Program-made: the position numbers and the translations under genes
Source: an uncultured Alphaproteobacteria bacterium
GTDB lineage: Bacteria; Pseudomonadota; Alphaproteobacteria; Caulobacterales; Aquidulcibacteraceae
Assembly (NCBI GenBank): GCA_937967725.1
Contig: CALBSY010000321.1
Coordinates: forward strand, 1 to 5,563
Reading direction: 5' to 3'
Length of the DNA: 5,563 bases
Shown: piece after piece, positions 1 through 5,563 of the stretch
How positions within the stretch are numbered: position 1 is the stretch's first letter
Layout: every line of letters begins with the position of its first letter
The notes under the pieces: generated by a model
Told to the model about the DNA's origin: nothing
Seen by the model: only the letters and a program-made list of their open reading frames with translations
Database searches by the model: none

Positions 1-2
1 TC

Positions 3-65
3 TTCCGCGGGAAAGGCAAGCTGACCATCAAGTTCGAGGGCGAAGACGGCAAAGTCATCGAGTAA
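3..65 (+). pseudogene. icd: icd upstream fragment ending at an in-frame TAA
   Basis: These 20 codons plus stop are the visible end of the upstream part of an NADP-dependent isocitrate dehydrogenase gene, whose start lies left of the window. The translation runs FRGKGKLTIKFEGEDGKVIE and then hits TAA at 63-65. The same frame continues after the stop as EVFDAPGS... into the rest of the enzyme, as in intact bacterial IDHs, so no bases appear gained or lost. Taking human IDH1 numbering from the downstream part, the stop falls near residue 168, inside the clasp domain that holds the dimer together. If real, the upstream product would lack the catalytic lysine and all metal-binding aspartates. A sequencing or assembly error cannot be excluded. 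Confidence 0.75.
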
Positions 66-104
66 GAAGTCTTCGACGCTCCGGGCTCGGTTATTTCACT
101 CGCC

Positions 105-788
105 ATGTACAACCTAGACGACTCGATCAGGGATTTCGCCCGCGCCTCGATGAACTACGGCCTGAACCGGAAATACCCGGTCTATCTCTCGACCAAGAAC
201 ACGATCCTCAAGGCCTATGACGGCCGCTTCAAGGATCTGTTCCAGGAAATCTTCGACGCCGAGTTCAAGCAGAAATTCGCCGACGCCAAGATCACGTATG
301 AACACCGTTTGATCGACGACATGGTGGCCGCCGCGCTAAAATGGTCGGGCGGCTTCGTCTGGGCGTGCAAAAACTACGATGGCGACGTGCAATCCGACAC
401 CGTCGCGCAGGGCTTCGGCTCGCTCGGTTTGATGACCTCCGTCCTGCTCACGCCGGATGGCAAGACTATGGAAGCGGAAGCGGCGCACGGTACGGTAACG
501 CGCCATTACCGGGAGCACCAGAAAGGCAATCCCACCAGCACAAACTCGGTGGCGTCGATCTTTGCCTGGACCCGCGGCCTCGCTCATCGCGGCAAGCTCG
601 ACGGCAACCAAAAGCTCGTCGATTACGCGCTGTTGTTGGAGAAAGTCGTGGTCGACACCGTCGAGAGCGGTCAAATGACCAAGGATTTGGCGCTGCTGGT
701 GGGGGACGAGCAGAAGTGGCTCACGACCGAAGGCTTCCTCGACGCGGTCGGCGACAATCTCGATCGCACCATGGCCAAGGCGGCGTAA
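105..788 (+). CDS. icd: NADP-dependent isocitrate dehydrogenase, C-terminal part (gene interrupted upstream)
   Basis: IDH converts isocitrate and NADP+ to 2-oxoglutarate, CO2 and NADPH in the TCA cycle, in the cytosol, as a dimer. This open stretch of 227 residues is about the last 55-60% of a protein normally just over 400 long. It aligns without gaps to human IDH1 at an offset of 181 through the active-site region. Lys31 (human 212) lies in STKNT; metal ligands Asp71, Asp94 and Asp98 (252, 275, 279) lie in RLIDD and YDGDVQSD; the NADP-binding HGTVTRH starts at His128 (309); Asn147 (328) follows. The IDH/IMDH signature spans about residues 90-109. No catalytic residue visible here is lost. 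ATG 105 is only the first start codon after the TAA at 63-65, is internal to the family alignment and has no convincing ribosome-binding site. Codons 66-104 also belong to the gene. Without the N-terminal part (isocitrate-binding Ser/Asn/Arg residues) this piece alone should not be active. Family assignment is very sure; functional state is uncertain. Confidence 0.93.
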   Translation: MYNLDDSIRDFARASMNYGLNRKYPVYLSTKNTILKAYDGRFKDLFQEIFDAEFKQKFADAKITYEHRLIDDMVAAALKWSGGFVWACKNYDGDVQSDTVAQGFGSLGLMTSVLLTPDGKTMEAEAAHGTVTRHYREHQKGNPTSTNSVASIFAWTRGLAHRGKLDGNQKLVDYALLLEKVVVDTVESGQMTKDLALLVGDEQKWLTTEGFLDAVGDNLDRTMAKAA

Positions 789-793
789 CCGCG

Positions 794-1204
794 ATGCGCC
801 GCGCCTCGCTCACGGGATCGTGGAGCGGCGCCTATCGCTATCCGCGCGACGCATTCCCAGAAACTGTTTTCAACGCACAGATTGAAGAGGTGAACGGCGC
901 CTTTGTCGGCTCGATACAGGAGCCGAACGGCTTTTCGCCGTCGCTCGCCTCGGTCTTGCTTGCCGAAATCGAGGGCGTGCGCACCGGCGCCACGGTAATC
1001 TTCAGCAAGTTCTACAATGACGCCGGCATCATGCACGCCGTGCGCTACGAAGGCGCCGCCGACGCCAATCTCACGCGCATCGATGGTCGATGGGTCATCC
1101 CCAACGAATGGTCGGGCACGTTCTTCATGACCCGCGACGATGATGGTGCGGCAGCCGAGGCGGAAGAGCAGGCTGAAGCCTGCGCACCGGACCGCGAGGC
1201 ATAG
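794..1204 (+). CDS. small uncharacterised protein downstream of icd
   Basis: A 136-residue protein that I cannot assign to a named family. The start chosen is ATG 794, 5 bases after the icd stop; the frame is open further upstream, but that part lies over icd and has no IDH-like or other recognisable content. A weak purine run (AAGGCGG, 777-783) precedes the start. The protein opens with LTGSWSGAYRYP (residues 6-17), has alternating hydrophobic stretches such as GATVIFSKFY (65-74) and WSGTFFMTR (106-114), and ends in an acidic, alanine-rich, probably disordered tail (from about 115). There is no signal peptide or membrane segment, so it is probably cytosolic. The spacing of short Gly/Trp/aromatic strand-like segments suggests a small beta-barrel or beta-sandwich; this is inference. 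The position implies co-transcription with icd and the following acetyltransferase gene. Confidence 0.8.
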   Translation: MRRASLTGSWSGAYRYPRDAFPETVFNAQIEEVNGAFVGSIQEPNGFSPSLASVLLAEIEGVRTGATVIFSKFYNDAGIMHAVRYEGAADANLTRIDGRWVIPNEWSGTFFMTRDDDGAAAEAEEQAEACAPDREA

Positions 1205-1210
1205 TCCGTC

Positions 1211-1657
1211 ATGGCCTTCACCATCCGCGATCTGCTGCCTGAAGATCGGCCCGGCTGGGAGCACCTCTGGGGCGGCTATCTCGATTTCTATCAAGCCCCG
1301 ATGGAGCCGGTCGTGATCGAGGTGACGTGGTCTCGCCTGCTGGATCCCGACGAACCGATGATGGCTCTTGTGGCTAAGGACTCCGGCACGCACGAACTCA
1401 TCGGCCTCGTGCATTGTGTCTTCCATCGCGGCACCTGGGCGATCAACGACTTCTGCTACCTTGAGGATTTGTTCGTCGCGCCCAAGGCGCGCAAACAAGG
1501 CGTAGGCCGCGCGCTGATCGAAGCGGTTTATGCGCGCGCCGACGCACGAAAATGCGCGCGTGTTTATTGGCTCACGCACGAGAACAACGCGACCGCCCGC
1601 AAGCTATACGACCAGGTGGCGGAAAATCTGGGTTTCATCCAATACAGGCGCGGATGA
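1211..1657 (+). CDS. GNAT family N-acetyltransferase (first of two)
   Basis: A 148-residue protein with the GCN5-related N-acetyltransferase fold, which moves an acetyl group from acetyl-CoA to an amine. Motif A is clear: strand YLEDLFVAP (residues 83-91) followed by the pyrophosphate-binding loop R94-K-Q-G97-V-G99, matching R/Q-x-x-G-x-G, and helix alpha3 ALIEAVYARA. Motif B follows as VYWLTHENNATARKLYDQVA (118-137), with Asn126 and Tyr133 in the usual places, and the protein ends in GFIQYRR. The length is normal for a single-domain GNAT. The substrate cannot be read from the sequence; small molecules or protein N-termini are both possible. ATG 1211 lies 6 bases after the preceding stop, with GAGG at about 1196-1199 as a modest ribosome-binding site, so it is probably the last gene of the icd row. 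Its stop is one base from the stop of the convergent crotonase gene. Confidence 0.92.
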   Translation: MAFTIRDLLPEDRPGWEHLWGGYLDFYQAPMEPVVIEVTWSRLLDPDEPMMALVAKDSGTHELIGLVHCVFHRGTWAINDFCYLEDLFVAPKARKQGVGRALIEAVYARADARKCARVYWLTHENNATARKLYDQVAENLGFIQYRRG

Positions 1658-1658
1658 C

Positions 1659-2543
1659 CTATTCCCGGAACGGCGGCGTCGGCCGCCATGGATAAGGCTG
1701 CGGCAGGTCTTTCGACACTTTGTCGGGATAGTTTGGGGAGCGCTTCTCCAGGAAGCTCGTCACACCCTCTTTCGCGTCGCCCGCGCGCCCGCGCGCCACC
1801 ATCAGCCGGCTCTCCAGCCGATGCGCCTGCATGGGATGATCTGCATCGAGCATGTCGAGCAGCATGCGCCGCGCCAGCGTCACCGAGACTGGCGCGGTGT
1901 GATCGGCGATCTCCCGCGCCAGAGCCTGCGCCGCCGGCATCAGCTCATCGGCCTTGTGCAACGAGCGCACGAGCCCGCGTTCGTGCGCCTCTTCGCTGGT
2001 GAACACCCGCCCGGTCATGGTCCATTCCAGCGCCGTTTGCACGCCGACGAGCCGTGGCAGGAAATACGATGACAGCGTCTCCGGCACGATGCCGCGCCGC
2101 GTAAACACAAAGCCCACCTTCGCGCCTTCGACCGCTAGCCGGATGTCCATCGGCAACGTCATGGTCGCGCCGACGCCGACCGCCGGGCCGTTGATGGCCG
2201 CAATCACCGGCTTGAGGCTCTCATAGATGCGCAAGCCCACAGTGCCCCCGCCGTCACGCGCCCGTTCGGGATCGAATTCATCCTTCACGCCACGATCGGC
2301 GAGCCGCTTTTCGTAGTCGAACGTCGCCCCGCCGGAGCCGAGATCCGCGCCCGCGCAGAACGCCCGTCCAGCGCCGGTGACGATCACGGCCCGGACACGA
2401 TCGTCCGCATCGGTCTCGTCGAATGCGGCGCGCATCTCGCGCGCCATCTGGTCAGTGAACGCGTTCATCCGGTCCGGCCGGTTCAGCGTCAGCGTGGCGA
2501 CGGCGTCAGCGACGGAAAGTTGGATAGTCTCGTAGTCGGACAT
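1659..2543 (-). CDS. Crotonase-family protein, probably enoyl-CoA isomerase-like rather than a hydratase
   Basis: A 294-residue member of the enoyl-CoA hydratase/isomerase (crotonase) superfamily, acting on acyl-CoA thioesters, usually as trimers or hexamers in the cytosol. Clear family marks are LTLNRPDRMNAF (residues 18-29), the CoA-binding and oxyanion-hole segment AFCAGADL (61-68) and AAINGPAVGVGATM (115-128). Aligned to rat mitochondrial crotonase, the two catalytic glutamates (144 and 164) are replaced by Thr127 and Phe147. Instead Glu155 in GIVPETLSS sits where delta3,delta2-enoyl-CoA isomerases (human ECI2 SPEGCSS, yeast ECI1 ITEGG) keep their catalytic glutamate. A longer than usual insertion (about 70-103) and a proline-rich tail (270-294) explain the length beyond the usual ~260. 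The start is ATG at 2541-2543, with GGAG 8 bases upstream (2552-2555). It lies 28 bases after the 115-residue gene and is probably co-transcribed with it. Substrate and pathway are unknown. Confidence 0.92.
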   Translation of the reverse strand: MSDYETIQLSVADAVATLTLNRPDRMNAFTDQMAREMRAAFDETDADDRVRAVIVTGAGRAFCAGADLGSGGATFDYEKRLADRGVKDEFDPERARDGGGTVGLRIYESLKPVIAAINGPAVGVGATMTLPMDIRLAVEGAKVGFVFTRRGIVPETLSSYFLPRLVGVQTALEWTMTGRVFTSEEAHERGLVRSLHKADELMPAAQALAREIADHTAPVSVTLARRMLLDMLDADHPMQAHRLESRLMVARGRAGDAKEGVTSFLEKRSPNYPDKVSKDLPQPYPWRPTPPFRE

Positions 2544-2551
2544 TGGTGCGG

Positions 2552-2555
2552 CTCC
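2552..2555 (-). promoter_or_regulatory. Ribosome-binding site of the crotonase gene
   Basis: On the minus strand GGAG lies 8 bases before the ATG at 2541-2543. This good spacing fixes the start and gives the N-terminus MSDYETIQLS, directly before the first strand of the crotonase domain. Confidence 0.6.
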
Positions 2556-2571
2556 GCAATGAGCCGTCAGG

Positions 2572-2919
2572 CTAACCTGCGAGGTTGAGAAGCTCCACCT
2601 CTGCCGCTTGGTCAGGATCGAGCCGATAGATCAGGTGGCGATGGATCGCCACCAGCGCGCCGGCGCCCCAATCCTCGATCAGTTCAGCGTCGTCCCGCTC
2701 GCGCGCCTGCCAGCGCGAGCCGTCTTCACAGATCAGCACGCGTCCGCTGCCGAGCACGCAGTCGATGGTCGACACCGCACCGGACTGCGCGCCGGCGCCC
2801 AATCCGACTCGGAACACGGACAGAATCGCTTCACGTTGCCCATCCGAAAGTCGGCTCCATTCGAGCCGCTCGAACAGCTCTGGTCCGAGAAAAGCGGCCA
2901 GCGCGTCGTTTTGCGTCAT
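2572..2919 (-). CDS. uncharacterised 115-residue protein
   Basis: I do not recognise this family. The N-terminal third looks helical and amphipathic (ALAAFLGPELFERLEWSRL, residues 6-24, then SDGQREAILSVFRVG). The rest looks strand-rich: STIDCVLGSGRVLICEDGSRW (50-70), then GALVAIHRHLIYRL (87-100), with a short tail AAEVELLNLAG. There is no signal peptide, membrane segment or obvious metal-binding cluster; two cysteines (54 and 64) are not in a motif. The start is ATG at 2917-2919, with a strong purine run GGGGGA 5 bases upstream (2925-2930). It lies between a GNAT gene (67 bases upstream, with a hairpin between) and the crotonase gene (28 bases downstream), both on the same strand. The unbroken frame, good ribosome-binding site and operon-like placement support a real gene; function is unknown. 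Confidence 0.8.
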   Translation of the reverse strand: MTQNDALAAFLGPELFERLEWSRLSDGQREAILSVFRVGLGAGAQSGAVSTIDCVLGSGRVLICEDGSRWQARERDDAELIEDWGAGALVAIHRHLIYRLDPDQAAEVELLNLAG

Positions 2920-2930
2920 CCCAGTCCCCC

Positions 2931-2967
2931 AACCGAATCGACTCGCCCAAAAGCGAGTGATTTGGTT
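2931..2967 (-). other. Imperfect hairpin between the second GNAT gene and the 115-residue gene
   Basis: The plus-strand arms are AACCGAATCGACTCGC (2931-2946) and GCGAGTGATTTGGTT (2953-2967), around the 6-base loop CCAAAA. They pair over 15 positions with one single-base bulge and one mismatch. The mismatch is a G-T wobble read on the plus strand and an A-C mismatch in the minus-strand transcript. The lower arm ends directly beside the GGGGGA ribosome-binding site of the downstream gene. No T-run follows on either strand, so it is not a textbook intrinsic terminator. It could be a terminator or attenuator without a U-tract, an mRNA-processing or stability element at the end of the alaS-GNAT transcript, or a protein-binding palindrome. 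The role is inferred only. Confidence 0.55.
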
Positions 2968-2986
2968 TCGGAGACGTTACTGCGCG

Positions 2987-3502
2987 TTAGAGCGCCAAGC
3001 GCCAGATCAAATCGCGGTCGGCGTGATTGCCGACCATGAAATCCCATTCGCCGTGATCGGCGAAGCCGAAGCGTCGGTAAAAGCGTTGCGCGCGATGGTT
3101 CTCTTCCCATACGCCCAGATAAAGCGCTCTCGCGCCGCGGCGCCGCGCCCAAGCAATGCAGTCTTCCATGAGCGTGGCGGCGACGCCCGCACCCTTCACG
3201 CTTTCATCGACATAGAGACGATGCAGTTCGAGGCCGCGTTCGTCTGCAACCGGCATGCCCAGCTCGCCCATCATGCAGTAGCCGACAATCGCGCCGTCGC
3301 GCAGAGCCAAGCGATAGCGCACCTGCGGGTCGGCAATCTCAGCGCGTTGCACCTCTTCGCCGTAGGTCTCCGTCAGATAGGTTTGCAGATCCTGCGGCGG
3401 GTACGGCAAATGGCCAAACGTCGCGAGCCATGTATCGCGCGCGAACTGCGCCAACGCCGCCGCGTCGGCGTCCGCCGCATCGCGATACGCCACCGCGTTC
3501 AC
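2987..3502 (-). CDS. GNAT family N-acetyltransferase, coupled to alaS
   Basis: A 171-residue single-domain GNAT acetyltransferase using acetyl-CoA. Motif A is strand LELHRLYVDE (residues 91-100) with the CoA loop K103-G-A-G-V-A108, a variant of R/Q-x-x-G-x-G/A with Lys first. Motif B is ALYLGVWEENHRAQRFYRRFGF (126-147), with the typical Asn and Tyr, followed by a last strand WDFMVG. Hydrophobic strand IVGYCMMGE (72-80) is the beta4 region. It is only distantly similar to the GNAT at 1211-1657 (different loop and N-terminus), so it is not a recent duplicate. The start is GTG at 3500-3502, overlapping the alaS TGA as GTGA, with AAGG 9 bases upstream inside alaS (3512-3515). This layout predicts translational coupling. 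The substrate is unknown; a link to alanyl-tRNA synthetase or to protein N-terminal acetylation is speculation from position only. Confidence 0.92.
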   Translation of the reverse strand: MNAVAYRDAADADAAALAQFARDTWLATFGHLPYPPQDLQTYLTETYGEEVQRAEIADPQVRYRLALRDGAIVGYCMMGELGMPVADERGLELHRLYVDESVKGAGVAATLMEDCIAWARRRGARALYLGVWEENHRAQRFYRRFGFADHGEWDFMVGNHADRDLIWRLAL

Positions 3503-5563
3503 GCCAGCGCGCCTTGCAGCGCCGCGCGGATCGCGTCGAGCGCTTGCGGCGCCGCGGCGCCATTGGGCCCGCCGCCCTGCGCCATATCGGGGCGCCCGCC
3601 GCCGCCCTGACCGCCGACTGCCGCGACGCCCGCCTTCACCAAGTCGACTGCGTTCACTTTGGCCTTGAGATCGTCGGTGACGCCGACCGCCAACGCGGCC
3701 TTGCCGTCCTCAACGCCGACATAGGCGATCACCCCGGAACCGATCGACTTCTTGCCTTCATCGACCAGGCCGCGCAGTTCTTTGGCCGGCACGCCATCGA
3801 GCACGCGTGCAAGCACTGAGACGCCAGCGACTTGCTCCGGCCCCGCGGGCGGCGCTTGTCCACCGCCGCCCGCCAAGGCCAGCTTCTTCTTCGTCTCCGT
3901 CAATTCGCGCTCGAGCTTGCGCCGTTCGTCCTGCAATTGCGTGACGCGCTCCGGCAGCTCACCGAGCGGCGTCTTCAGGCTGGACGACAATGCCTTGGCG
4001 AGACCGGCCTGCGCCTTTAGATGCGCCAATGCCGCCGCACCGGTCGCCGCTTCGATGCGTCGTATGCCGGCGGCCACGCCGCCTTCGCTCAGGATCGTGA
4101 ACACGGCGATGTCGCCGGTGCGCTTCACATGGGTGCCGCCGCACAGCTCAACCGAATAGGGTTTGCCCTTCTCCGCCAGCGAGTCGCCGAGGCGAAGCAC
4201 GCGCACGCTGTCGCCATATTTTTCACCGAACAGCGCCAGCGCGCCTTCCGCAATCGCCTTTTCCGGCGCCATCTCCTTGATCAGGCCTTCGGCGTTCTGG
4301 CGTATCACTGCGTTGACCTCGTTCTCAACGCGTTCGATTTCGTCGGTGGTCATCGCCTGGCCATGGCTGAAATCGAAGCGGAAATAGTCCGCCTCCACCA
4401 GTGATCCCTTCTGCGTGACATGCGGCCCGAGCACGTTGCGCAACGCCGCGTGCACCAGATGCGTGGCCGAGTGGTTTGCGCGAATGGCGGTGCGGCGCGC
4501 ATGATCAATTTCCAGTCTCGCCTTGTCGCCGACCTCGATCGCGCCTTTCATCAGGCGGCCGAGATGCGCATGCAGCGCGCCGCCCTGCTTTTGCGTGTCC
4601 TCCACGGCGAATTCGGCGCCGTTGGCGAACTTGATCAGGCCCTTGTCGCCGGCTTGGCCGCCGCTTTCGGCGTAGAACGGCGTGCGGTCGAACACGAGCG
4701 CGCCCGCTGCGCCCTCGCGCAATTCATGCTGTTCTTCGCCGTGCGCGACAATGGCGGTGAGCGCGCCTTGGCCCTCCTCCGCGGCGTAGCCCAAAAACTC
4801 ATTGCCGGTCGTACGCTCGAGAATCGAATGCCAGATCGCCGGATTGTCGCCGTCCTCGGCGCCTTGCCAGCTCTCGCGGCCTTTCTCACGCTGGCGCTCC
4901 ATCGCCTTGTCGAAACCGGCCGTATCGACTTCGAGCCCGCGCCCGCGCAAAATGTCCTGTGTGAGATCGAGCGGGAAGCCGAACGTGTCATAGAGCTTGA
5001 AGGCGGTTTCGCCCGCAAGCTTCTGGCCCTTTTTCAGCGTTTCCAGTTCGTCTTCGAGCAGCCGCAAGCCGTTGCCGAGCGTACGCCGGAAGCGCTCTTC
5101 TTCTTCGTGCAGCTGCGCCTTGATCACCGGCTCGGCGCGCTTCAGCTCAGGATACGCCTCGCCCATTTCGGCAATCAGCGTCGGCGCCAGCCGGTGCATC
5201 AGCGGCGCCTTGGCGCCAAGGATATGCGCGTGCCGCATCGCGCGGCGCATGATCCGGCGCAGCACATAGCCCCGCCCCTCGTTCGACGGATTGACGCCGT
5301 CGGCGATCAAAAACGACGACGCGCGCAAATGGTCGGCGATCACGCGGTGGCTCGCGGCCTTGTCGCCCTCCGCTTTCACCCCGGTAAGCTCCACCGACGC
5401 TGCGATCAAAGTCTGGAACAGATCGATCTCGTAATTCGAATGCTTGCCCTGCAGGACGGCGGCGACGCGCTCAAGCCCGGCGCCGGTGTCGATCGAGGGC
5501 TTGGGCAGCGCCACGCGCCGTCCGTCCTCGAACTGCTCGAACTGCATGAACACGAGATTCCAG
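3499..5563 (-). CDS. alaS: Alanyl-tRNA synthetase (5' end outside the window)
   Basis: AlaRS charges tRNA-Ala with alanine using ATP and hydrolyses mischarged Ser- and Gly-tRNA-Ala, in the cytosol. About 687 C-terminal residues of a protein normally around 870-890 are visible. The frame stays open to the edge (WNLVFMQFEQF), so the GTG at 5551-5553 is not the true start. Numbering from that codon, class II motif 3 is DTGAGLERV (22-30). The tRNA-recognition region follows, with RGYVLRRIMRRAMRH (94-108). The editing domain carries the zinc/catalytic set H361-x3-H365 (HSATH) and C471-x3-H475 (CGGTH). A charged coiled-coil stretch (about 534-560) and a Gly/Pro linker (561-571) lead into the C-Ala domain, ending in the typical GGQGGGGRPDMAQGG (647-661). 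All editing residues are present, so the enzyme looks complete in this part. Its stop overlaps the start of the downstream GNAT gene. Confidence 0.97.
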   Translation of the reverse strand, partial: WNLVFMQFEQFEDGRRVALPKPSIDTGAGLERVAAVLQGKHSNYEIDLFQTLIAASVELTGVKAEGDKAASHRVIADHLRASSFLIADGVNPSNEGRGYVLRRIMRRAMRHAHILGAKAPLMHRLAPTLIAEMGEAYPELKRAEPVIKAQLHEEEERFRRTLGNGLRLLEDELETLKKGQKLAGETAFKLYDTFGFPLDLTQDILRGRGLEVDTAGFDKAMERQREKGRESWQGAEDGDNPAIWHSILERTTGNEFLGYAAEEGQGALTAIVAHGEEQHELREGAAGALVFDRTPFYAESGGQAGDKGLIKFANGAEFAVEDTQKQGGALHAHLGRLMKGAIEVGDKARLEIDHARRTAIRANHSATHLVHAALRNVLGPHVTQKGSLVEADYFRFDFSHGQAMTTDEIERVENEVNAVIRQNAEGLIKEMAPEKAIAEGALALFGEKYGDSVRVLRLGDSLAEKGKPYSVELCGGTHVKRTGDIAVFTILSEGGVAAGIRRIEAATGAAALAHLKAQAGLAKALSSSLKTPLGELPERVTQLQDERRKLERELTETKKKLALAGGGGQAPPAGPEQVAGVSVLARVLDGVPAKELRGLVDEGKKSIGSGVIAYVGVEDGKAALAVGVTDDLKAKVNAVDLVKAGVAAVGGQGGGGRPDMAQGGGPNGAAAPQALDAIRAALQGALA
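3512..3515 (-). promoter_or_regulatory. Ribosome-binding site of the coupled GNAT gene, inside alaS
   Basis: On the minus strand AAGG lies 9 bases before the GTG at 3500-3502, within the last codons of alaS. It supports the GTG start over any later codon and fits re-initiation by ribosomes finishing alaS. Confidence 0.5.

Noticed and set aside
60..70. Frameshift as the cause of the broken icd
   Set aside because: Recognisable IDH sequence sits in the same frame before and after the TAA, with the expected spacing, so no insertion or deletion is needed.
341..793. Upstream extension of the small unknown gene to a 287-residue product
   Set aside because: The extra 151 residues lie in another frame over the icd catalytic core and are Arg/Gly-rich with no domain; ATG 794 just after the icd stop is the natural start.
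671..1579. 302-residue open frame on the minus strand, antisense to the icd end, the unknown gene and the first GNAT gene
   Set aside because: It overlies three plus-strand genes with recognisable or well-placed coding, has no family features, and is the kind of long shadow frame that high GC produces.
1672..1687. Perfect 6-base GC hairpin (GGCGGC/GCCGCC, loop GTCG) as a shared terminator at the convergent gene ends
   Set aside because: It lies inside crotonase coding sequence, has no T-run on either side, and such short GC palindromes are common at this base composition.
2765..3610. 281-residue plus-strand open frame across the second GNAT gene and the alaS end
   Set aside because: It is antisense to two clearly identified genes, its composition (Arg/Ala/His-rich) is typical of a shadow frame, and it crosses the hairpin gap.
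3832..4404. Several plus-strand open frames opposite alaS
   Set aside because: All are shadows of the AlaRS frame, whose motifs are continuous through the region.
1..5563. tRNA genes, CRISPR repeats, transposase genes, attachment sites or a defence or toxin-antitoxin module
   Set aside because: Nearly all bases are accounted for by ordinary genes with very short gaps; I saw no tandem or spaced repeats, tRNA-like folds or mobile-element proteins.

Overview
The window is GC-rich chromosomal DNA of bacterial type, most likely from an alphaproteobacterium. The isocitrate dehydrogenase (IDH) fragment and the alanyl-tRNA synthetase (AlaRS) read like alphaproteobacterial housekeeping proteins. From memory, alaS and icd lie near each other (recA-alaS-icd region) in several alphaproteobacteria. 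The genus cannot be fixed from the sequence alone. The window shows six protein-coding genes plus a short remnant, and no RNA gene, mobile element or CRISPR array.

Left part, plus strand (about 1-1657): the 3' part of an NADP-dependent isocitrate dehydrogenase gene (icd), then a small uncharacterised protein 5 bases later, then a GNAT acetyltransferase 6 bases after that. This is a tight, operon-like row. The striking point is an in-frame TAA at 63-65 that splits icd. IDH sequence is recognisable in the same frame on both sides, so this is a nonsense change (real or a sequencing error), not a frameshift.

Middle and right part, minus strand (1659-5563): in transcription order, alaS (5' end cut by the window edge), a second GNAT acetyltransferase whose GTG start overlaps the alaS stop in a GTGA quartet, a 67-base gap holding a strong imperfect hairpin, a 115-residue unknown protein, and 28 bases later a crotonase-family protein. 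The two gene rows converge with a single base between their stop codons.

Functionally the window mixes core metabolism (TCA cycle, translation) with accessory enzymes (two unrelated GNATs and one acyl-CoA enzyme) and two unknowns. The crotonase-family protein lacks both classical hydratase glutamates. It has a glutamate where delta3,delta2-enoyl-CoA isomerases carry theirs, so 'enoyl-CoA hydratase' would probably be the wrong name. I see no evidence of a new defence or mobile system here. The best leads are the interrupted icd, the crotonase active site, the alaS-GNAT coupling and the hairpin.
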